This document shows, piece after piece, positions 51,565 to 60,524 of a stretch of DNA of 64,000 nucleotides (position 1 is the stretch's first letter; the number at the start of each line of letters is the position of its first letter). The translations under genes and the position numbers were made by a program. The DNA is from AC-32 sp963821495 (GTDB lineage: Bacteria > Actinomycetota > Thermoleophilia > Gaiellales > Gaiellaceae), in NCBI GenBank assembly GCA_963821495.1, contig CAWGEA010000003.1, positions 2,232,001 to 2,296,000 on the forward strand, in the 5' to 3' direction. Below the pieces are notes generated by a model. The model worked only from the letters and a program-made list of their open reading frames with translations. It was not told the origin of the DNA and ran no database searches.

Positions 51565-52734
51565 TTAGCGCAACCGCTCGACGGTGTAGCCGAGGCTGCG
51601 CAGCGTCTCGAGCAGCACGGCGCAGTGGTGCTCGTCGCGCATCGTCAGCGTCAGCTCGACCTCGCTCTCGTAGACCGGCACCTCCATGCCCTCGCGGTGA
51701 TGGTCGACCGAGACGACGTTGCCGCGCTCGCGCGCGACGAGGTCGAGCAGCTTGAGCAGCTCGCCCGGGCGGTCGTGGAGGCGGCTGCGCACGACGAGGT
51801 AGCGCCCCGCGGTGGTGAGCCCGTGGCGCATCACGGAGATCAGCACCGTCGGGTCGATGTTGCCGCCGGAGAGGATCGCCACCGCCGTCCCCTCTCCGCC
51901 CACCTTGCCAGCCAGCAGCGCGGCCAGGCCGACCGCGCCGGCGCCCTCGACGACGAGCTTCGAGCGCTCGAGCAGCAGCACGATCGCCTCGCAGATCTCG
52001 TCGTCGGTCACCGAGACCATGTCGTCGAGCACGTCGCCGAGGATCGCGCCCGTGTGCTCGCCGACCGCCTTCACGGCGATGCCGTCGGCGATCGTGGGCC
52101 CGGTGAGCCCCGCCTGCACGCCGACGAGCCGGATCCCCGGCTTGACCGCCCGCAGCGCGAGGGCGATCCCGGAGGCCAGGCCGCCGCCGCCGACCGGGAT
52201 CACCACGGTCTCGGCCTGCGGCACCTGCTCGGCCAGCTCGAGCCCGATCGTGCCCTGGCCGGCGATCACCCTGTCGTCCTCGTAGGGGTGCACGAACGTC
52301 GCCCCGGTCTTCTCCACCCGCTCGAGGGCGGCCGCGAGCGCGTCCTCGAAGACGGCGCCGGCGAGCTCTGCGGTCGCGCCGTAGGTCTTCGTCGGCTCGA
52401 CCTTCGCCATCGGTGCGTCCTGGGGCATGAAGACCGTCGCCTTGACGCCCTCCTCGCGGGCCGCCCAGGCGACCGCCTGGCCGTGGTTGCCGGCGCTCGC
52501 CGCGACCACGCCCGCGCGCCGCTCCTTCTCGGAGAGGGTCGCGATCTTGTTGACGGCGCCACGGACCTTGAACGAGCCGGTCCGCTGCAGGTTCTCGGCC
52601 TTCAGGAAGACCTCGCGCCCGACCCGACTCGACAGCGTCTCGGTGCCGTAGACCGGCGTCATCCGCGCGTGACCCTCCAGCCGCGCGCGCGCCTCCTGGA
52701 TCTCGCTAAGCCCCGGTGCCGTCTTGGTCGCCAA
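51565..52734 (-). CDS. ilvA: Threonine ammonia-lyase with ACT domain
   Basis: A 389-residue PLP enzyme making 2-oxobutyrate and ammonia from threonine. RTGSFKVRGAVNKI carries the PLP Lys; SAGNHGQAVAWAA and PVGGGGLASGIALAL are PLP-phosphate and substrate loops. Residues about 315-389 form a C-terminal ACT domain (HDRPGELLKLLDLVARERGNVVSVDHHREG) for allosteric control. Length fits the single-ACT subfamily. It starts at a TTG 29 bp inside the end of meaB, indicating coupling. Threonine catabolism to propionyl-CoA is therefore as likely as isoleucine synthesis. Confidence 0.93.
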   Translation of the reverse strand: MATKTAPGLSEIQEARARLEGHARMTPVYGTETLSSRVGREVFLKAENLQRTGSFKVRGAVNKIATLSEKERRAGVVAASAGNHGQAVAWAAREEGVKATVFMPQDAPMAKVEPTKTYGATAELAGAVFEDALAAALERVEKTGATFVHPYEDDRVIAGQGTIGLELAEQVPQAETVVIPVGGGGLASGIALALRAVKPGIRLVGVQAGLTGPTIADGIAVKAVGEHTGAILGDVLDDMVSVTDDEICEAIVLLLERSKLVVEGAGAVGLAALLAGKVGGEGTAVAILSGGNIDPTVLISVMRHGLTTAGRYLVVRSRLHDRPGELLKLLDLVARERGNVVSVDHHREGMEVPVYESEVELTLTMRDEHHCAVLLETLRSLGYTVERLR

Positions 52735-53695
52735 CCTTGAACACCTTCTCCATGATCTCGCGAACGGCGGTCAACGGGTCCAGCTTCCGCGACTGCACCT
52801 CCTCGAGCAAGCGCCGGAGCTCGGGGTCGTCGGCGACCGCGCGCTCGAGGTGCGCCTTCGCGCGCGCCGAGGAGACGGCGAAGACCTCGCGCGCCAGGTT
52901 CTCGCGGCGGCGCTGCTCGAGCAGGTCGTTCGTCTCCAGGAACTCGCGGTGCGCCTCGACCTTCTCCCACAGCTCGGCGACGTTCTCGCCCCGCATCGCC
53001 TCCGTCAGCACGATCGGCGGCCTCCATTCACGCTCGTTGTCGAGGGAGAGCACCGAGCGCACCTCGTTCAGCATCGTCTTCGCGGCCGGGTGGTCCATCT
53101 TGTTGATCGCGATCACGTCGGGGATCTCCATGATCCCGGCCTTCAACGCCTGGATCGAGTCGCCGGAGCCCGGCATCAGCACCAGCACGACCGTGTCCGC
53201 GATGCCGATCACCTCGACCTCGCCCTGGCCGGTGCCGACCGTCTCCAGGAAGACCAGCTCCTTGCCGGCGGCGTCGAGCACGAGCAATGCCTGCAGCGTC
53301 GCCTCCGCGAGGCCGCCGAGGTGGCCGCGGCTGCCCATCGAGCGGATGAAGACCTCCGGGTCGAGGAAGTGGTCGGCGAGCCGGATGCGGTCGCCGAGGA
53401 GCGCGCCCTGCGAGAACGGGCTCGAGGGGTCGACCGAGATCACACCGACCGAGCGGCCCTGGTCGCGCACGTGGCGGACGAGGGCGCTGATCAGGCTCGA
53501 CTTCCCCACCCCCGGCGGTCCGGTGATCCCGATCGCGTACGCACGGCCGGTCTCGGGGTAGAGGTCGCTGACGACGTCGTAGGCGAGCGGCTCGGAGTTC
53601 TCGACCAGCGTGATCGCGCGGGCGACCGCGCGCCGGTCGCCGGAACGCACGCCGGCGGCGAGCGACTCACGCGTGAAGTCGCGGCGTGCTGCCAC
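52706..53695 (-). CDS. meaB: Methylmalonyl-CoA mutase-associated GTPase MeaB
   Basis: A 329-residue G3E-type GTPase. Motifs: ITGPPGVGKSSLISALV (P-loop), VISVDPSSPFSQGALLGDRIRL, MGSRGHLGGLA, LETVGTGQGEVEV, and INKMD (G4). It guards the adenosylcobalamin cofactor of methylmalonyl-CoA mutase. The mutase genes are not in the window, so it is separated from its partner. It overlaps ilvA by 29 bp and lies 10 bp from the MFS gene. Confidence 0.95.
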   Translation of the reverse strand: MAARRDFTRESLAAGVRSGDRRAVARAITLVENSEPLAYDVVSDLYPETGRAYAIGITGPPGVGKSSLISALVRHVRDQGRSVGVISVDPSSPFSQGALLGDRIRLADHFLDPEVFIRSMGSRGHLGGLAEATLQALLVLDAAGKELVFLETVGTGQGEVEVIGIADTVVLVLMPGSGDSIQALKAGIMEIPDVIAINKMDHPAAKTMLNEVRSVLSLDNEREWRPPIVLTEAMRGENVAELWEKVEAHREFLETNDLLEQRRRENLAREVFAVSSARAKAHLERAVADDPELRRLLEEVQSRKLDPLTAVREIMEKVFKVGDQDGTGA

Positions 53696-53705
53696 GGCGT
53701 GGATG

Positions 53706-54989
53706 CTAAAGAGACGGCTGCTGCGTGGGCTCGGCGGTGTGCGCGGCGACCGCGAGCTCCTCGCTCCGCGCCCGCTGCTCCGTCGCGGCTCCGCGGGCCA
53801 GCACGAGGCCGATCACGGCGGCGACCGCGGCTGTTACCGCGGCAACGCCCCATACCCAGCGCGGGCCGTAGACGTCGGTGAAGTAGCCGGCGGCGATCAT
53901 CCCGATCGTCAGCATCGCGACGTTCGAGCTCATCAGGACCGCGAAGGCTCGGCCGCGCAGGTGGTCGGGGGCGCCGCGCTGCACGAGGAGTGCGTTGCAG
54001 ACGACCGCGGCGCCGTTGCCCGCGCCCGAGATCACGACGCACGCCGCGGCGACCCAGACGTTGGGCGCGACGGCAGCGAGGCCGACACCGACCGCCATCA
54101 GCCCGAGCGAGGCCCCGTAGACGTTCGCGAGCCCGCGCCGCTCGACCCACGCGCCGGCGAGGTAGGCGCCGACGGCGAGGCCGACGCCGGCGCAGCCCAT
54201 CATCAGCCCGAGCCCGAACTGGCCGGCGTCGAAGGCGCGGAAGGCGAGCCGCACCTCGGCGACGTTGACGGCCGCGTTGTGCAGCATCGCGACGTTCCAC
54301 GCGATCAGCACGGTCAGCAGCGCCCGGGAGCGGACGACGACGGAGAAGCCGTCCTTGAGGTCTGCCCAGTGCCCGCGGCTGGCGGCGGGGGTCGCCTGCA
54401 GCCGCCGCTGCGGGATCCCGACCAGGAACACCGCCGAGATCAGGAAGCTGCACGCGTTCAGCCAGTAGGCGACGTCCACGCTCGAGACCGCGACGAGCGC
54501 GCCGCCCGCGATCGAGCCGAGCGCCCAGGTCAGGTTGTCGACCGCCTGCAGGAGCGAGTTCGCCTGCGGGAGGTCGTCGTCGGAGACGAGGTTGGGCAGG
54601 CCCGCGTACACGGCGGGGCGGAAGAAGCCGGTCGCGATGCCCGCCGCAGCCGCGAGGACGACGACCTGCGTCGCGCTCGTCGTGAACGGCAGCACCGCGA
54701 ACACGCCGAAGCGTGCGACGTCAGCACCGACGAGCAGCCGCTTCCGCGAGAGGCGGTCGACGAGCGGGCCGACGAGCACCCCGATCGCGAAGGTCGGCAG
54801 CAGGTCGGCGATCAGCAGCGCCGCGACCCAGCCCGACGAATGGGTCTGCACCCAGACGTCGACCTCGAGCGCCACGAGCGCCAGCCAGGTTCCCGCGCCC
54901 GAGCCCAGCGTCGCGAGAAAGAGACGCCGGAAGCTCGGCTCGCGGCCCAGGAGCGCGAGCTGGCTGCCGGTCACTCGGGGGCGGCCCAT
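53706..54989 (-). CDS. MFS transporter, MFS_3 (enterobactin exporter-like) type
   Basis: A 427-residue, 12-helix protein. It starts MGRPRVTGSQLALLGREPSFRRLFLATLGSGAGTW, has GPLVDRLSRKRLLVGADVAR (motif A with a DxxxRK pattern) and AVYAGLPNLVSDDDLPQANSL, both typical of MFS_3 proteins. The tail is charged and disordered. It is an efflux candidate of unknown substrate, upstream of meaB on the same strand with a 10 bp gap, though probably not functionally linked. Confidence 0.88.
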   Translation of the reverse strand: MGRPRVTGSQLALLGREPSFRRLFLATLGSGAGTWLALVALEVDVWVQTHSSGWVAALLIADLLPTFAIGVLVGPLVDRLSRKRLLVGADVARFGVFAVLPFTTSATQVVVLAAAAGIATGFFRPAVYAGLPNLVSDDDLPQANSLLQAVDNLTWALGSIAGGALVAVSSVDVAYWLNACSFLISAVFLVGIPQRRLQATPAASRGHWADLKDGFSVVVRSRALLTVLIAWNVAMLHNAAVNVAEVRLAFRAFDAGQFGLGLMMGCAGVGLAVGAYLAGAWVERRGLANVYGASLGLMAVGVGLAAVAPNVWVAAACVVISGAGNGAAVVCNALLVQRGAPDHLRGRAFAVLMSSNVAMLTIGMIAAGYFTDVYGPRWVWGVAAVTAAVAAVIGLVLARGAATEQRARSEELAVAAHTAEPTQQPSL

Positions 54990-55057
54990 CGACCATCGAA
55001 CGGTAACACCGTCACTGGCACTCGAACGAGGGGTTTTTCGGCCGTGTCCCCTGCGGC

Positions 55058-56182
55058 CTAGGCCGTTGCGAGAACCCTCGCCAACGCCTGCGAGAGGTGC
55101 TCGTGCTCCTCGGGGGTGCCGACGGTGACGCGCACGGCGCCGGGCGCGCCGAAGCCGTGCGTGGGCCTCACGATCACCCCTTCGCGGAGCAGCTGCTCGA
55201 AGAACGGGCGGGAGTCCTGGCCGACCTCGGCGAAGAGGAAGTTGGCCACCGCCGGGCCGACCGGGTCGAGGCCGTGCGCGCGCAGGACCCGCTCGAGCTC
55301 CGCCCTGCCCTCGGCGTTCTGGGCTCGGCGGCGGGCGAGCTCCTCCGCCGAGTCGAGACTGGCCAGCGCAGCCGCCTGCGCGGGCGTGGTCATGTCGAAC
55401 GCGCGCCGGACCTTGCCGATCGCGGTGACGATCGGGGCTGGTGCGAGCCCGTAGCCGATCCGCAGGCCGGCGAGGCCGTAGATCTTCGAGAACGTGCGGA
55501 GCACGAGGACGCGGCGACCGTGCTTCAGCTGGTCTTCGACGCCGTCCGGGTAGTCCGGGTCGTCGATGTACTCCGCGTACGCCTGGTCGAGCACGGTCAC
55601 CACGTGGTCGGGCACGCGCTCGAACCACGCGTCGAGCTCGGTCCGCGTGTTCGTCGTCCCCGTCGGATTGTTGGGCAGGCAGACGTAGGCGATCTTCGTG
55701 CGCGGCCCGATCGCCTCGAGCATCGCGTCGAGGTCGTAGCGCCCGTCGCGCAGCGGCACCGTCCGCGGAACCGCGCCGAGCTTGCGCGCGTCGATCACGT
55801 AGCTCGGGAACGACGGCCAGCCGCAGACGATCTCGTCCCCCGGCTCGAGCGCCGCCTGGCTCAGGCAGTCGACGAGCCCGTCGGAACCGGCGCCGACCGC
55901 GACCTCCTCGAAGCGGACGTCGAAGCGCTCCGCGAGCACCGCCCGCAGCCGGTAGGCGCCGCCGTCGGGATAGCGGTTCAGCCCGTCGACCGAGCGCGCG
56001 ATCGCCTCGCGCGCCTGCGGGAAGGGCCCGTACGGCCCTTCGTTCGAAGCAAGCTTGACCACGCGTTCCAGCCCGAGCTCGCGCTGCACCTCCTCGACGG
56101 GCTTGCCGGGCTCGTACGGGACGAGGTCGTTGACAGCGGGCCTGAAGAAGCTGTCGGCGATCTCCGCGAGCGCTCCGGCCAC
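55058..56182 (-). CDS. hisC: Histidinol-phosphate aminotransferase family protein
   Basis: A 374-residue PLP aminotransferase (fold type I). KLASNEGPYGPFP, GAGSDGLVDCL, CLPNNPTGTTN, VLDQAYAEYID and RTFSKIYGLAGLRIGYG (PLP Lys) are all present, together with the C-terminal RPTHGFGAPGAVRVTVGT Arg. It would convert imidazole-acetol phosphate and glutamate to histidinol phosphate, or use aromatic amino acids. It is not near other his genes, so it may be a paralogue. The start is GTG. It is followed on the plus side by the divergent set; its start lies 11 bp from the cupin stop. Confidence 0.9.
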   Translation of the reverse strand: MAGALAEIADSFFRPAVNDLVPYEPGKPVEEVQRELGLERVVKLASNEGPYGPFPQAREAIARSVDGLNRYPDGGAYRLRAVLAERFDVRFEEVAVGAGSDGLVDCLSQAALEPGDEIVCGWPSFPSYVIDARKLGAVPRTVPLRDGRYDLDAMLEAIGPRTKIAYVCLPNNPTGTTNTRTELDAWFERVPDHVVTVLDQAYAEYIDDPDYPDGVEDQLKHGRRVLVLRTFSKIYGLAGLRIGYGLAPAPIVTAIGKVRRAFDMTTPAQAAALASLDSAEELARRRAQNAEGRAELERVLRAHGLDPVGPAVANFLFAEVGQDSRPFFEQLLREGVIVRPTHGFGAPGAVRVTVGTPEEHEHLSQALARVLATA

Positions 56183-56193
56183 GATCGCGAACT

Positions 56194-56739
56194 CTAACCC
56201 GGCGTCTCGGGGAGCCAGCCTTCCTCGTAGCGGCAGCGCTTCCAGTCGGCGAACGCGGCGTAGGCCTCGCTCGGGCTCGTGGTCTCCTGCTCGACCGCCG
56301 CGCCGCGCGCGAGCGCGACCTCGTCGACCAGGTAGACGAGGCCCTTGCGCCCGCCGCGTCCACCGACGGCGAGCACCACCGCCGGCCTATCGCCGGCACC
56401 GACGATCGCGTGCTCGGTGCCTCCCGGGCAGTGGAAGAAGTCCCAGGAGCCCAGCGTCCGCTCCTGTCCCTCGACGATCAGCAGGCACTCGCCGGACAGC
56501 ACGAGGAACCCTTCCTGCGCGTGCTCGCGATGGTAGAGGCCGAGCGACTGCCCCGGCTGCAGCACGTTGAGGTTGATGCCGAGCTGGCGAAACGGCCGCT
56601 TGCCCTCGAAATTGCAGAAGTGGCCGAACCGTCCGCTGTCGCGCCAGCGGCTCTCGCGTGCATTGAGCACGAACCAGCCGTCCCCGTCGGCGACGAGGCC
56701 GAACTTCGTCTCCCGCAGCGGCAGCTCGGGCACAGCCAT
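56194..56739 (-). CDS. Cupin-domain protein
   Basis: A 181-residue protein whose central part (about 55-125) is a cupin. Metal motifs are seen in YHREHAQEGFLVLSGECLLIV (motif 1 with two His and Glu) and FFHCPGGTEHAIVG (motif 2 with His). The N terminus (RDSGRFGHFCNFEG) and C terminus (AYAAFADWKRCRYEEGWLPE) are extra. A metalloenzyme or sugar/amino-acid-binding protein is possible. It is 11 bp upstream of the aminotransferase gene, so they are likely co-transcribed, and divergent from pntA. Confidence 0.85.
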   Translation of the reverse strand: MAVPELPLRETKFGLVADGDGWFVLNARESRWRDSGRFGHFCNFEGKRPFRQLGINLNVLQPGQSLGLYHREHAQEGFLVLSGECLLIVEGQERTLGSWDFFHCPGGTEHAIVGAGDRPAVVLAVGGRGGRKGLVYLVDEVALARGAAVEQETTSPSEAYAAFADWKRCRYEEGWLPETPG

Positions 56740-56790
56740 CTCCCGTCAGAGGATATGTACGTCTGCGCAAGGGAATAGCATGCGCGCCGC

Positions 56791-57882
56791 ATGAGGATCG
56801 GGGTGCCGAAGGAGACTGCGGCCGGCGAGCGGCGTGTCGCTCTCGTTCCGGAGATCGTCGGCAAGCTCGCCCCGGCGGGCTTCGAGATCCTCGTCGAGCA
56901 CGGTGCGGGCGAGGCGGCCTCGTTCCCCGACGCCGCGTTCGAGGAAGCCGGGGCGCGGCTCGTCGACGACGCGTGGTCCGAGCCGGAGGCCGTCGTGAAG
57001 GTGCAGAAGCCGACCGAGGCAGAGGCGGGACGGCTACGAGAAGGGCAGGTGCTGATCGGCTTCCTGCAGCCGCTGACCGACGCGGAGGGGATCCGGCTCC
57101 TGGCCGACCGCGGCGTGGTCGCCTTCGCGATGGAGTCGATCCCGCGGATCACGCGCGCGCAGTCGATGGACGCCCTCTCGTCGCAGGCGACCGTCTCCGG
57201 GTACAAGGCGACGCTGCTGGCGGCCGAGCGGCTGCCGCGGTTCTTCCCGATGCTGATGACAGCGGCCGGCACGGTCGCCCCGGCGAAGGTGCTCGTGCTC
57301 GGCGCAGGAGTGGCGGGGCTGCAGGCGATCGCGACCTCGCGGCGGCTGGGCGCCGTCGTGACCGGGTTCGACGTGCGGCCGGTCGTGCGCGAGCAGATCG
57401 AGAGCCTCGGCGCGAACTGGCTCGATCTCGGCGTCATCGGCGAGGAGACCGAGGGCGGCTACGCGCAGGAGCTCACCGAGGAGCAACAGCGGCAGCAGCA
57501 GGAGGAGCTCGAGGCCCGGCTGCCCGAGTTCGACGTCGTGATCACGACGGCGCTCATCCCGGGCCGCGCGGCTCCGCGGCTGATCCCGGCGAGCGCGGTG
57601 CAGGCGATGCGACCGGGGTCGGTGATCGTCGACCTGGCGGCCGAGGCCGGAGGCAACTGCGAGCTGACCGAGCCCGGCGAGGAGGTCGTGCGCGGCGGCG
57701 TGACGCTCGTCGGCTTCACGAACCTGCCGAGCTCGATGCCGTTCCACGCGAGCCAGCTGTACGCGCGGAACCTCTTGGCGCTGCTGCAGCACCTCGCGCC
57801 CGAGGGCGTGCTCACGCTCGACTGGGAGGACGAGATCACCTCCGGCGCCTGCGTCACCCGCGAGCAGGAGGTCCCGGCGTGA
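56791..57882 (+). CDS. pntA: NAD(P) transhydrogenase alpha subunit, part 1 (NAD-binding dI)
   Basis: A 363-residue cytosolic domain protein starting MRIGVPKETAAGERRVALVPEIV. AGTVAPAKVLVLGAGVAGLQAIATSRRLGA is the NAD-binding fold; VVITTALIPGRAAPRLI and VIVDLAAEAGGNCELT are diagnostic of PntAA. It ends without the membrane helices, which are separate at 58067 as in the three-gene form. It transfers hydride from NADH to NADP+ as part of the proton-driven pump. A 184-bp gap with repeats of CCCACC/GGGTGGG precedes the next gene. Confidence 0.95.
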   Translation: MRIGVPKETAAGERRVALVPEIVGKLAPAGFEILVEHGAGEAASFPDAAFEEAGARLVDDAWSEPEAVVKVQKPTEAEAGRLREGQVLIGFLQPLTDAEGIRLLADRGVVAFAMESIPRITRAQSMDALSSQATVSGYKATLLAAERLPRFFPMLMTAAGTVAPAKVLVLGAGVAGLQAIATSRRLGAVVTGFDVRPVVREQIESLGANWLDLGVIGEETEGGYAQELTEEQQRQQQEELEARLPEFDVVITTALIPGRAAPRLIPASAVQAMRPGSVIVDLAAEAGGNCELTEPGEEVVRGGVTLVGFTNLPSSMPFHASQLYARNLLALLQHLAPEGVLTLDWEDEITSGACVTREQEVPA

Positions 57883-57974
57883 GCCGGCGCGGCGGCACCG
57901 ACAATCGGCACGCAATCGTCACGCCCGGGTCACACATCCGTGCGTTCAGCGCCGCTAGCGTGACCGCCGAGGGC

Positions 57975-58006
57975 GGTGGGACGGCAAGCCCCACCCTGGG
58001 TGGGGG
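57975..58006 (+). promoter_or_regulatory. Mutually exclusive hairpins before pntA part 2
   Basis: CCCACC (57990-57995) can pair with GGTGGG upstream (57975-57980) or, as CCCCACCC (57989-57996), with GGGTGGGG downstream (57998-58005). The two structures exclude each other, a layout used by attenuators. It lies in the 184-bp gap between the first and second transhydrogenase genes. No poly-T tract follows, so regulation is only a possibility. Confidence 0.35.
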
Positions 58007-58066
58007 AATCGGGTTCTCACGTGACCATCAACCGCCGGCCGCGTCGGTGGCCGGCACGGTGCGGCG

Positions 58067-58405
58067 ATGAGCCACGGGCTGCTGCTCGTCTTCGAGGTCA
58101 CGATCCTCGTGCTTGCGATCTTCCTCGGCTTCGAGGTGATCTCGAAGGTGCCGACCCTGCTGCACACGCCGCTGATGTCGGGCACCAACGCGATCCACGG
58201 CATCATCATCGTCGGCGCGATGGCCGTGATGGGCGCCGGCGGCAAGGACACGCTCACCTGGATCATCGGCTTCGTCGCCGTCATCCTCGCGTCGGCCAAC
58301 GTCGTCGGCGGCTTCGTCGTCACCGACCGGATGCTCGAGATGTTCAAGCGCCGCCGGCCCGAACGCGCGCCCGCCGAGGAAGACGGCAAGCCGCCGCAGC
58401 AGTGA
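58067..58405 (+). CDS. pntA2: NAD(P) transhydrogenase alpha subunit, part 2 (membrane)
   Basis: A 112-residue membrane protein with about three helices (LLLVFEVTILVLAIFLGFEVI; NAIHGIIIVGAMAVMG; LTWIIGFVAVILASANVVGGFVV). VPTLLHTPLMSGTNAIHGI is the PntAB family signature. It forms the membrane-spanning proton channel with the beta subunit. Its stop overlaps the pntB start by 4 bp. The C-terminal 20 residues are charged. Confidence 0.95.
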   Translation: MSHGLLLVFEVTILVLAIFLGFEVISKVPTLLHTPLMSGTNAIHGIIIVGAMAVMGAGGKDTLTWIIGFVAVILASANVVGGFVVTDRMLEMFKRRRPERAPAEEDGKPPQQ

Positions 58406-59793
58406 GCCGCACCACCACCGACCTGCTCTACCTGGTCACGATCGTGACCTTCATCCTCGCGCTCCGCTTTCTCTCGCGACCGGACAAGGCGCGCTGGGGC
58501 AACCGGATCGGGGCGGCCGGGATGCTGCTCGCGATCGTGGTCACGTTCGCCCAGGACGAGATCGTCAGCTACTGGGGCATCGCGGTCGGGATGGTGATCG
58601 GCGGCGGCTTCGGAGCCGTCGCCGCGCGTCGCGTGAAGATGACCGCGATGCCGCAGATGGTGGCGCTGTTCAACGGCGTCGGCGGCGGCGCGGCGGCGCT
58701 GGTCTCGTGGGCGGAGTTCCACAACCGCGTGCCTGCGCCGGGAAACCTCAAGGTCGACATCAGCCTCGCGATCATGCTCTCCGCGCTGATCGGCGCCATC
58801 TCCTTCGCGGGTTCGATGGTCGCCTTCGCGAAGCTGCAGGAACTGATCCAGGGTCGGCCGATCACCTATCCAGGCCAGCAGGCGGTCAACGGCCTCGTGT
58901 TCGGCACCGCGGTCGCGGCCGGGATCACGATCGCCGCCGGAGGCGAGGAGCAGTGGCTGATGTGGCTCCTGCTCGGCGCCGCCACGCTGTTCGGCGTGCT
59001 CTTCGTGCTCCCGATCGGCGGCGCGGACATGCCGGTCGTGATCTCGCTCCTCAACGCGTTCACCGGCCTCGCGGCGGCCGCGACCGGCTTCGAGCTCGAG
59101 AACAACGTCCTGATCGTGAGCGGGATGCTCGTCGGTGCCTCGGGCACGCTGCTCACGCTGCTGATGAGCCGCGCGATGAACCGCTCGATCGCAAACGTGC
59201 TCTTCGGCGCCTTCGGGCAGGTGTCGACGGGCGCCGCGGCGGCGGCGTCGAGCGACGGCGGCACGGTCCGCTCCGCGAACGCCGAGGACGTCGCCGTGAT
59301 GCTCGCGTACGCGCACAAGGTGGTGTTCGTCCCGGGCTACGGCCTCGCCGTGGCTCAGGCACAGCACGACGTCCGCCAGCTCGCCGACCTCCTCGAGGCG
59401 AAGGGCGTCGAGGTCAGCTACGCGATTCATCCGGTCGCGGGCCGCATGCCCGGTCACATGAACGTGCTCCTCGCCGAGGCGAACGTGCCCTACCCGCAGC
59501 TGAAGGAGATGGACGAGGCGAACTCGGACTTCGGCCGCACCGACGTAGCCCTCGTCGTGGGCGCCAACGACGTGGTCAACCCCGACGCGCGCACCAACGA
59601 GGGCAGCCCGATCTACGGGATGCCGATCCTGAACGTCGACGACGCGCAGACCGTCGTGGTGCTGAAGCGCAGCATGAGTCCCGGCTTCGCCGGAATCGAG
59701 AACCCGCTCTTCTACAACCCGAAGACGGTGATGCTGTTCGGCGACGCGAAGGACTCGATCGTCAAGCTGATCGAGGACGTCAAGGGCCTCTAG
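58402..59793 (+). CDS. pntB: NAD(P) transhydrogenase beta subunit
   Basis: A 463-residue protein from GTG 58402. The N-terminal part has about eight or nine helices (TAMPQMVALFNGVGGGAAALVS; GRPITYPGQQAVNGL); the C-terminal 180 residues are the NADP-binding domain (KVVFVPGYGLAVAQAQHDVRQLADLL; IHPVAGRMPGHMNVLLAEA; VIGANDVVNP-like VVGANDVVNPDA; KRSMSPGFAGIENPLF). It completes the enzyme. Its stop overlaps the convergent ABC permease stop by 4 bp. Confidence 0.96.
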   Translation: MSRTTTDLLYLVTIVTFILALRFLSRPDKARWGNRIGAAGMLLAIVVTFAQDEIVSYWGIAVGMVIGGGFGAVAARRVKMTAMPQMVALFNGVGGGAAALVSWAEFHNRVPAPGNLKVDISLAIMLSALIGAISFAGSMVAFAKLQELIQGRPITYPGQQAVNGLVFGTAVAAGITIAAGGEEQWLMWLLLGAATLFGVLFVLPIGGADMPVVISLLNAFTGLAAAATGFELENNVLIVSGMLVGASGTLLTLLMSRAMNRSIANVLFGAFGQVSTGAAAAASSDGGTVRSANAEDVAVMLAYAHKVVFVPGYGLAVAQAQHDVRQLADLLEAKGVEVSYAIHPVAGRMPGHMNVLLAEANVPYPQLKEMDEANSDFGRTDVALVVGANDVVNPDARTNEGSPIYGMPILNVDDAQTVVVLKRSMSPGFAGIENPLFYNPKTVMLFGDAKDSIVKLIEDVKGL

Positions 59794-60524
59794 GCGGTCC
59801 GCCGGCGCAGGGTCAGCGCGCCGAGTAGCAAGGCAAGCAGCGTCGCGCCGAGAACGACGCCGACGTCGAGCGTGAAGCGCCCGTCGAACTCGTCCGCGAT
59901 CGCGTGCGCGAGTGCGTCGTAGGCGTAGGTGAGCGGCAACAAGGCAGAGACCACGCGCAACCAGTCGGCCATCTGGTCGCGCGCCACGAAGAGGCCGCAG
60001 AGCAACATCTGCGGGAGCACGATCGCGGGCATGAACTGCACTGCCTGGAACTCCGTCGAGGCGAAGGCGCTGGCGAAGAGGCCGAGCGCCATCCCGAGCA
60101 CGGCGTTGCCGATTGCGAGCGCGACGACCGCCCAGACGGGGCCTTCGGTGTGGAGGTCGAGCCAGGTGAAGGCGATCGCGGAGACGACGCCGGCCTGGAC
60201 GGCGGCCATCGAGGCGAACGCGGCCGCATAGCCGGCGAGCAGGTCGAGCTTCGCCAACGGCAGCGTCATCAGCCGTTCCAGCGTGCCCGTCGTGCGCTCG
60301 CGCAGCATCGTCACCGACGTGACGACGAACATCGAGACGAAGGGGAACAGCCCCAGGAGCGGTCCGCCCACGTGCTGGAAGACCTGCTCGCGGCCGGCGA
60401 AGAGCTCGTGCAGCAAAATGATCAGCAGCGACGGGACGCCGATCAGGAGCCCGACCGTGCGCGGGTCGCGCCGCAGTTGCGTCAGGACGCGCAGCGCCAC
60501 GGCGGCGGCGACGCGCGGGCTCAC
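59790..60524 (-). CDS. ABC-2 type transporter permease
   Basis: A 244-residue protein with six helices, from a GTG overlapping the ATPase stop by 4 bp. The helix LLIGVPSLLIILLHELF starts the membrane part; RTTGTLERLMTLPL is the ABC-2 membrane motif (coupling helix), and GLFVARDQMADWLRVVSALLPLTYAYDAL is the family's C-terminal signature. With the ATPase it forms an exporter of the ABC-2 type, for drugs, polysaccharides or lipids. Confidence 0.92.
   Translation of the reverse strand: MSPRVAAAVALRVLTQLRRDPRTVGLLIGVPSLLIILLHELFAGREQVFQHVGGPLLGLFPFVSMFVVTSVTMLRERTTGTLERLMTLPLAKLDLLAGYAAAFASMAAVQAGVVSAIAFTWLDLHTEGPVWAVVALAIGNAVLGMALGLFASAFASTEFQAVQFMPAIVLPQMLLCGLFVARDQMADWLRVVSALLPLTYAYDALAHAIADEFDGRFTLDVGVVLGATLLALLLGALTLRRRTA

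Noticed and set aside
48830..51568. Plus-strand frame of 912 codons opposite the cyclase-ATPase gene
   Set aside because: An antisense shadow caused by high GC content; Arg/Leu/Val/Asp-rich without domains, while the minus strand has complete motifs.
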